In this document: positions 5,075 through 7,222 of the stretch, piece after piece
Layout of the letters: each line of letters starts with the position of its first letter
Position numbering within the stretch: position 1 is the first letter of the stretch
Assembly: GCA_934249265.1 (NCBI GenBank)
Contig: CAKQKQ010000084.1
Location: 1-7,222 of the forward strand
DNA: 7,222 nucleotides
Direction of reading: 5' to 3'
Origin: an uncultured Clostridia bacterium
GTDB lineage: Bacteria > Bacillota > Clostridia > Christensenellales > Borkfalkiaceae
Translations under genes and position numbers: made by a program
Notes under the pieces: model-generated
Told to the model about the DNA's origin: nothing
Databases searched by the model: none
Seen by the model: the letters and a program-made list of their open reading frames with translations, nothing else

Positions 5075-6499
5075 ATGCAAAAAATAATCGATTATTTTAA
5101 AAACGAACCCAAGGTGCTGATAATTTCTTGCATCACCTTATTTCTCATCTTTTTCGTTGGTCTTGCGATTATTCTTATAAGAAAAAAACGCAGTGCAAGA
5201 CAAGCCGAAGCACAATTTTTCGATGAATACGTGGCTCAAACCACCGCCGAAAAGCCCTCAAAACCCGCTAAAAACGGAAAAAAGAGCAAAACCGACAAAA
5301 ACGCGACTTCCGAAAACGCGGAAAACGCCGAAAGTAAAGAAAATGTTGAAAATTTAGAGACCGCAAGCGACAAGCAAGCGCAAAGCGATTTAAACAGCAC
5401 CGCCGACCCCGATCAAAAACAAGCGGAAAACTCTACTCAAAGCGTATCAGCAAAAGACGAAAAGCCTTTGCAAAGCGTTAAAGAAGAAAATTTGAAGTCA
5501 AACGAGGTTAAACAAGAAGTTAAACCCGAAGTAAAGGAAAACAAAGCCGAAAAGATAAAACAATTTAAAGGCGAAAAAGATACAAAAAACGAAAAAGCCG
5601 CTTTATATAGCAGCGTAAAAGAGGAAAAAACAGCCGACGACAATACGAAAAATATTGGTAAAACACAAAATTCCGTCGACGAAGAAATACCGTTCGACAC
5701 AAGGAGCAAAGATATGAAAACGACGAAAAACACTTCTAAATCGAAACCCACGGGCAAATGGATTATCTACTCTTATCTCGACGAGAAAAAGACGAGACTT
5801 TACACCGCTCGACTTAAAGCGTCCAACGGCGAAACGCTTTTGGATATGGAATCTTACACCACTTTAAACGGCGTAAAAGCGGGTCTCGAAACCGTGAGAA
5901 AAAACATTGCGGCAAACAATATTACATATAAAGGCGACAAAAACAACAATTGGAATTTCAGAGTTTACAGTTCTAATAAAATGCTTTTGTGTCTCGGCGA
6001 GGGATACACTTCGAGACTTAATTGCGAAAGCGCGATCGAGTCGGTGAAAAAGTTTTCCGAAGACGCGACAGTCGTCGATATGACTCCCGAAGAAAACGCC
6101 GAAAACCTCGAAGTTAGACTCACCGCCCCCACCGTCGATTTGACCGAAACGCCCGACAGCGTTGCGGGTAAATGGGTGATTAAAAGCAGAATCGAAGACG
6201 GCAAAACTTGGTACTCTGCCGTGCTTAAAGCGTCTAACGGCGTAGTGATTTTAAAGACCGAATCTTACGCTTCCGCCGCCGGTATACAATCAGGCATAAA
6301 CACCATAAAGAAAAACATTGCGGCAAACAATTTTGAAGTGAAAGAAGACAAAAACGGAAATTGGAATTTCAAATTGTACAACGCAAGAAAAATGCTTTTG
6401 TGCGTGGGCGAAGGCTATGCCTCGAGAGTTAAATGCGAAAACGCGGTAAACTCGGTAAGGAGATTTTCAAAGCACTCTACCGTTGTTGAAACGGCTTAA
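5075..6499 (+). CDS. Single-pass membrane protein with two C-terminal DUF1508 (YegP-like) domains
   Basis: The start at 5075 is chosen because GGAG (5066-5069) precedes it by 5 nt; the frame is open further upstream to a TTG at 4991, but that lacks a ribosome binding site. The 474-residue protein has a membrane segment at 14-35, followed by RKKR (36-39), which predicts N-out/C-in topology. Residues 36-226 are a Lys/Glu/Asn/Ser-rich, probably disordered linker. Two homologous domains follow (about 227-335 and 365-472). Each starts GKW(I/V)I and has two half-repeats, LKASNG...ESY...G...(V/I)(R/K)KNIAANN and MLLC.GEGY.SR..CE.A..SV(R/K)(R/K)FS, matching the DUF1508 pattern (NG...SE.Y.s...GI.sVk). 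Each domain has two Cys 11 residues apart (C306/C317; C443/C454). DUF1508 has no established biochemical function, so none is assigned. The gene stands alone between its own promoter and terminator, divergent from the flavoprotein genes and convergent with nadE. Confidence 0.88.
   Translation: MQKIIDYFKNEPKVLIISCITLFLIFFVGLAIILIRKKRSARQAEAQFFDEYVAQTTAEKPSKPAKNGKKSKTDKNATSENAENAESKENVENLETASDKQAQSDLNSTADPDQKQAENSTQSVSAKDEKPLQSVKEENLKSNEVKQEVKPEVKENKAEKIKQFKGEKDTKNEKAALYSSVKEEKTADDNTKNIGKTQNSVDEEIPFDTRSKDMKTTKNTSKSKPTGKWIIYSYLDEKKTRLYTARLKASNGETLLDMESYTTLNGVKAGLETVRKNIAANNITYKGDKNNNWNFRVYSSNKMLLCLGEGYTSRLNCESAIESVKKFSEDATVVDMTPEENAENLEVRLTAPTVDLTETPDSVAGKWVIKSRIEDGKTWYSAVLKASNGVVILKTESYASAAGIQSGINTIKKNIAANNFEVKEDKNGNWNFKLYNARKMLLCVGEGYASRVKCENAVNSVRRFSKHSTVVETA
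5753..6484 (+). repeat. Tandem intragenic duplication encoding the two DUF1508 domains
   Basis: The two domain-coding segments are about 411 nt (137 codons) apart, with one codon of length difference near the start. A nearly identical DNA stretch encodes KNIAANN in both copies (around 5900-5920 and 6311-6331), and LKASNG, WNF and LGEGY/VGEGY recur in register. Most other positions have diverged, so the duplication is old and maintained at protein level. Confidence 0.8.
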
Positions 6500-6516
6500 T
6501 CGAATAAAATTATCCG

Positions 6517-6589
6517 TTTAAATTTGCGGAATATATTTTATCATCGCAAACTAAATATTTTAATTTAAAATAATTTAGGCAAATTTAAA
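6517..6589. repeat. 11-bp inverted repeat upstream of the terminator
   Basis: TTTAAATTTGC (6517-6527) is the exact reverse complement of GCAAATTTAAA (6579-6589). In RNA it would form an AT-rich stem closing a 51-nt loop. Its right arm overlaps the first three bases of the terminator stem, so the two structures compete only slightly. It lies wholly in the 3' untranslated region of the DUF1508 gene. Confidence 0.45.
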
Positions 6590-6613
6590 ACGACGCTTTT
6601 AAGGCGTCGTTTT
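6587..6613. terminator. Bidirectional intrinsic terminator between convergent genes
   Basis: A perfect 10-bp stem, AAAACGACGC (6587-6596) with GCGTCGTTTT (6604-6613), encloses a 7-nt loop. The stem has a GC-rich core and ends in a T run on both strands (TTTTCTT on plus, TTTTAAATTT on minus). It lies 87 nt past the DUF1508-gene stop codon and about 100 nt past the nadE stop codon, so it can serve both converging transcripts. Confidence 0.85.
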
Positions 6614-6712
6614 CTTATATCGTTTTTTTGTTGATTTTTATATTAATTTTCAAATTTTGTCAATTTTACCGCATACGTATCGCGTAAACACGGCTACTAA
6701 AGTTGAAAATTT

Positions 6713-7222
6713 TTACTCTATCGAAGGGTTTACCGACTGCAAATCTTTAAGCCAAATTTCTCTCGACGCGTCGGAAGGCATACGCCAATCTCCTCTCGGC
6801 GAAAGCGTAATCGTGCCTACTTTTACTCCGTCGGGAAGACACGACCGCTTGAATTGTTGGGCGAAAAATCTTCTTACAAAGGTGTCGAGCCATTTATAAA
6901 TCGTCTTTTCGTCGTATACACCTTTAAAGGTTTTTAAGGCTATCATATAAATTTTAGACGGAGAATATCCGTGTCGTAGCATTTGATACAAAAAGAAATC
7001 GTGCAACTGATAAGGACCGACAATGTCCTCGGTTATTTGAGAGATTTTACCCTCTACCGCGGGGATAAGTTCGGGACTGACGGGGGTATTAAGCACGTCG
7101 TATAGTACCTCTTTAACTTCTCCGCCGAGCCTGTCCGCTTCGTAAGAAATCAAGCATTTTATAAGAGTTTTCGGTATGGAGGCGTTGACCGCGTACATCG
7201 ACATATGATCGCCGTTATACGT
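6713..7222 (-). CDS. nadE: Glutamine-dependent NAD+ synthetase, C-terminal part; 5' end cut by window edge
   Basis: This is the last 169 residues of a gene that continues beyond the right edge. An internal Met at 7204 is not the start, because the frame stays open and the preceding residues TYNGDH fit the family. The enzyme makes NAD+ from nicotinate adenine dinucleotide, ATP and ammonia, the ammonia coming from an N-terminal glutaminase domain that is not visible here. Conserved segments in order are MSMYAVNASIPKTL (7-20), PVSPELIP (47-54), TEDIVGPYQLHDFF (64-77), YDEKTIYKWL (103-112) and RRFFAQQFKRSC (117-128). The terminal block PDGVKVGTITLSPRGDWRMPSDAS (130-153) is characteristic of the long glutamine-dependent NadE form, as opposed to the short ammonia-dependent form. 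It converges with the DUF1508 gene and shares its terminator. No frameshift or missing segment is seen in the visible part. Confidence 0.95.
   Translation of the reverse strand, partial: TYNGDHMSMYAVNASIPKTLIKCLISYEADRLGGEVKEVLYDVLNTPVSPELIPAVEGKISQITEDIVGPYQLHDFFLYQMLRHGYSPSKIYMIALKTFKGVYDEKTIYKWLDTFVRRFFAQQFKRSCLPDGVKVGTITLSPRGDWRMPSDASREIWLKDLQSVNPSIE

Noticed and set aside
6657..6899. Plus-strand frame opposite the end of nadE
   Set aside because: It is antisense to the most conserved block of NAD+ synthetase and starts in an AT-rich untranslated stretch.
7202..7204. ATG at 7204 as the true start of a short NadE-like protein
   Set aside because: The frame is open to the edge, and the preceding residues TYNGDH match the conserved family sequence, so the gene is cut by the window rather than short.

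Overview
The window looks like chromosomal DNA of a low-GC Gram-positive bacterium, probably an uncultured member of the Clostridia (Bacillota). The basis is AT-rich intergenic DNA with TATAAT-type promoters, AGGAG-type ribosome binding sites, and protein families common there: a RimK-like ATP-grasp ligase, an HI0933-type flavoprotein, a COG2509-type flavoprotein and DUF1508 repeats. The order or family cannot be told from this sequence. No insertion sequence, phage gene, CRISPR array, rRNA or tRNA was found.

Layout from left to right: (1) the 5' part of a metallo-beta-lactamase-fold hydrolase gene on the minus strand, cut by the left edge, with its own promoter; (2) three minus-strand genes transcribed right to left: an HI0933/BaiN-type flavoprotein (4414-3164), a 174-bp gap with small stem-loops, a COG2509-type FAD-dependent dehydrogenase (2989-1352), and a RimK-like ATP-grasp ligase that overlaps the end of the dehydrogenase gene; (3) a 660-bp intergenic region holding a T-rich repeat stretch, a probable divergent promoter pair and a potentially structured leader RNA; (4) a plus-strand gene (5075-6499) for a single-pass membrane protein with a long charged linker and two C-terminal DUF1508 (YegP-like) domains; (5) a strong stem-loop terminator between convergent genes; (6) the 3' part of a glutamine-dependent NAD+ synthetase gene (nadE) on the minus strand, cut by the right edge.

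Most genes are ordinary housekeeping or poorly characterised conserved families. The dehydrogenase and ligase genes are probably translationally coupled, which suggests a shared but unknown role. The most unusual part is about 4860-5075. There, two divergent promoters each appear to carry the same 16-bp TTTTTTTGAAAAAA-type element in their spacer. The leader of the membrane-protein gene can fold into a three-way junction just upstream of the ribosome binding site. These are by-eye predictions and need computational and experimental support.
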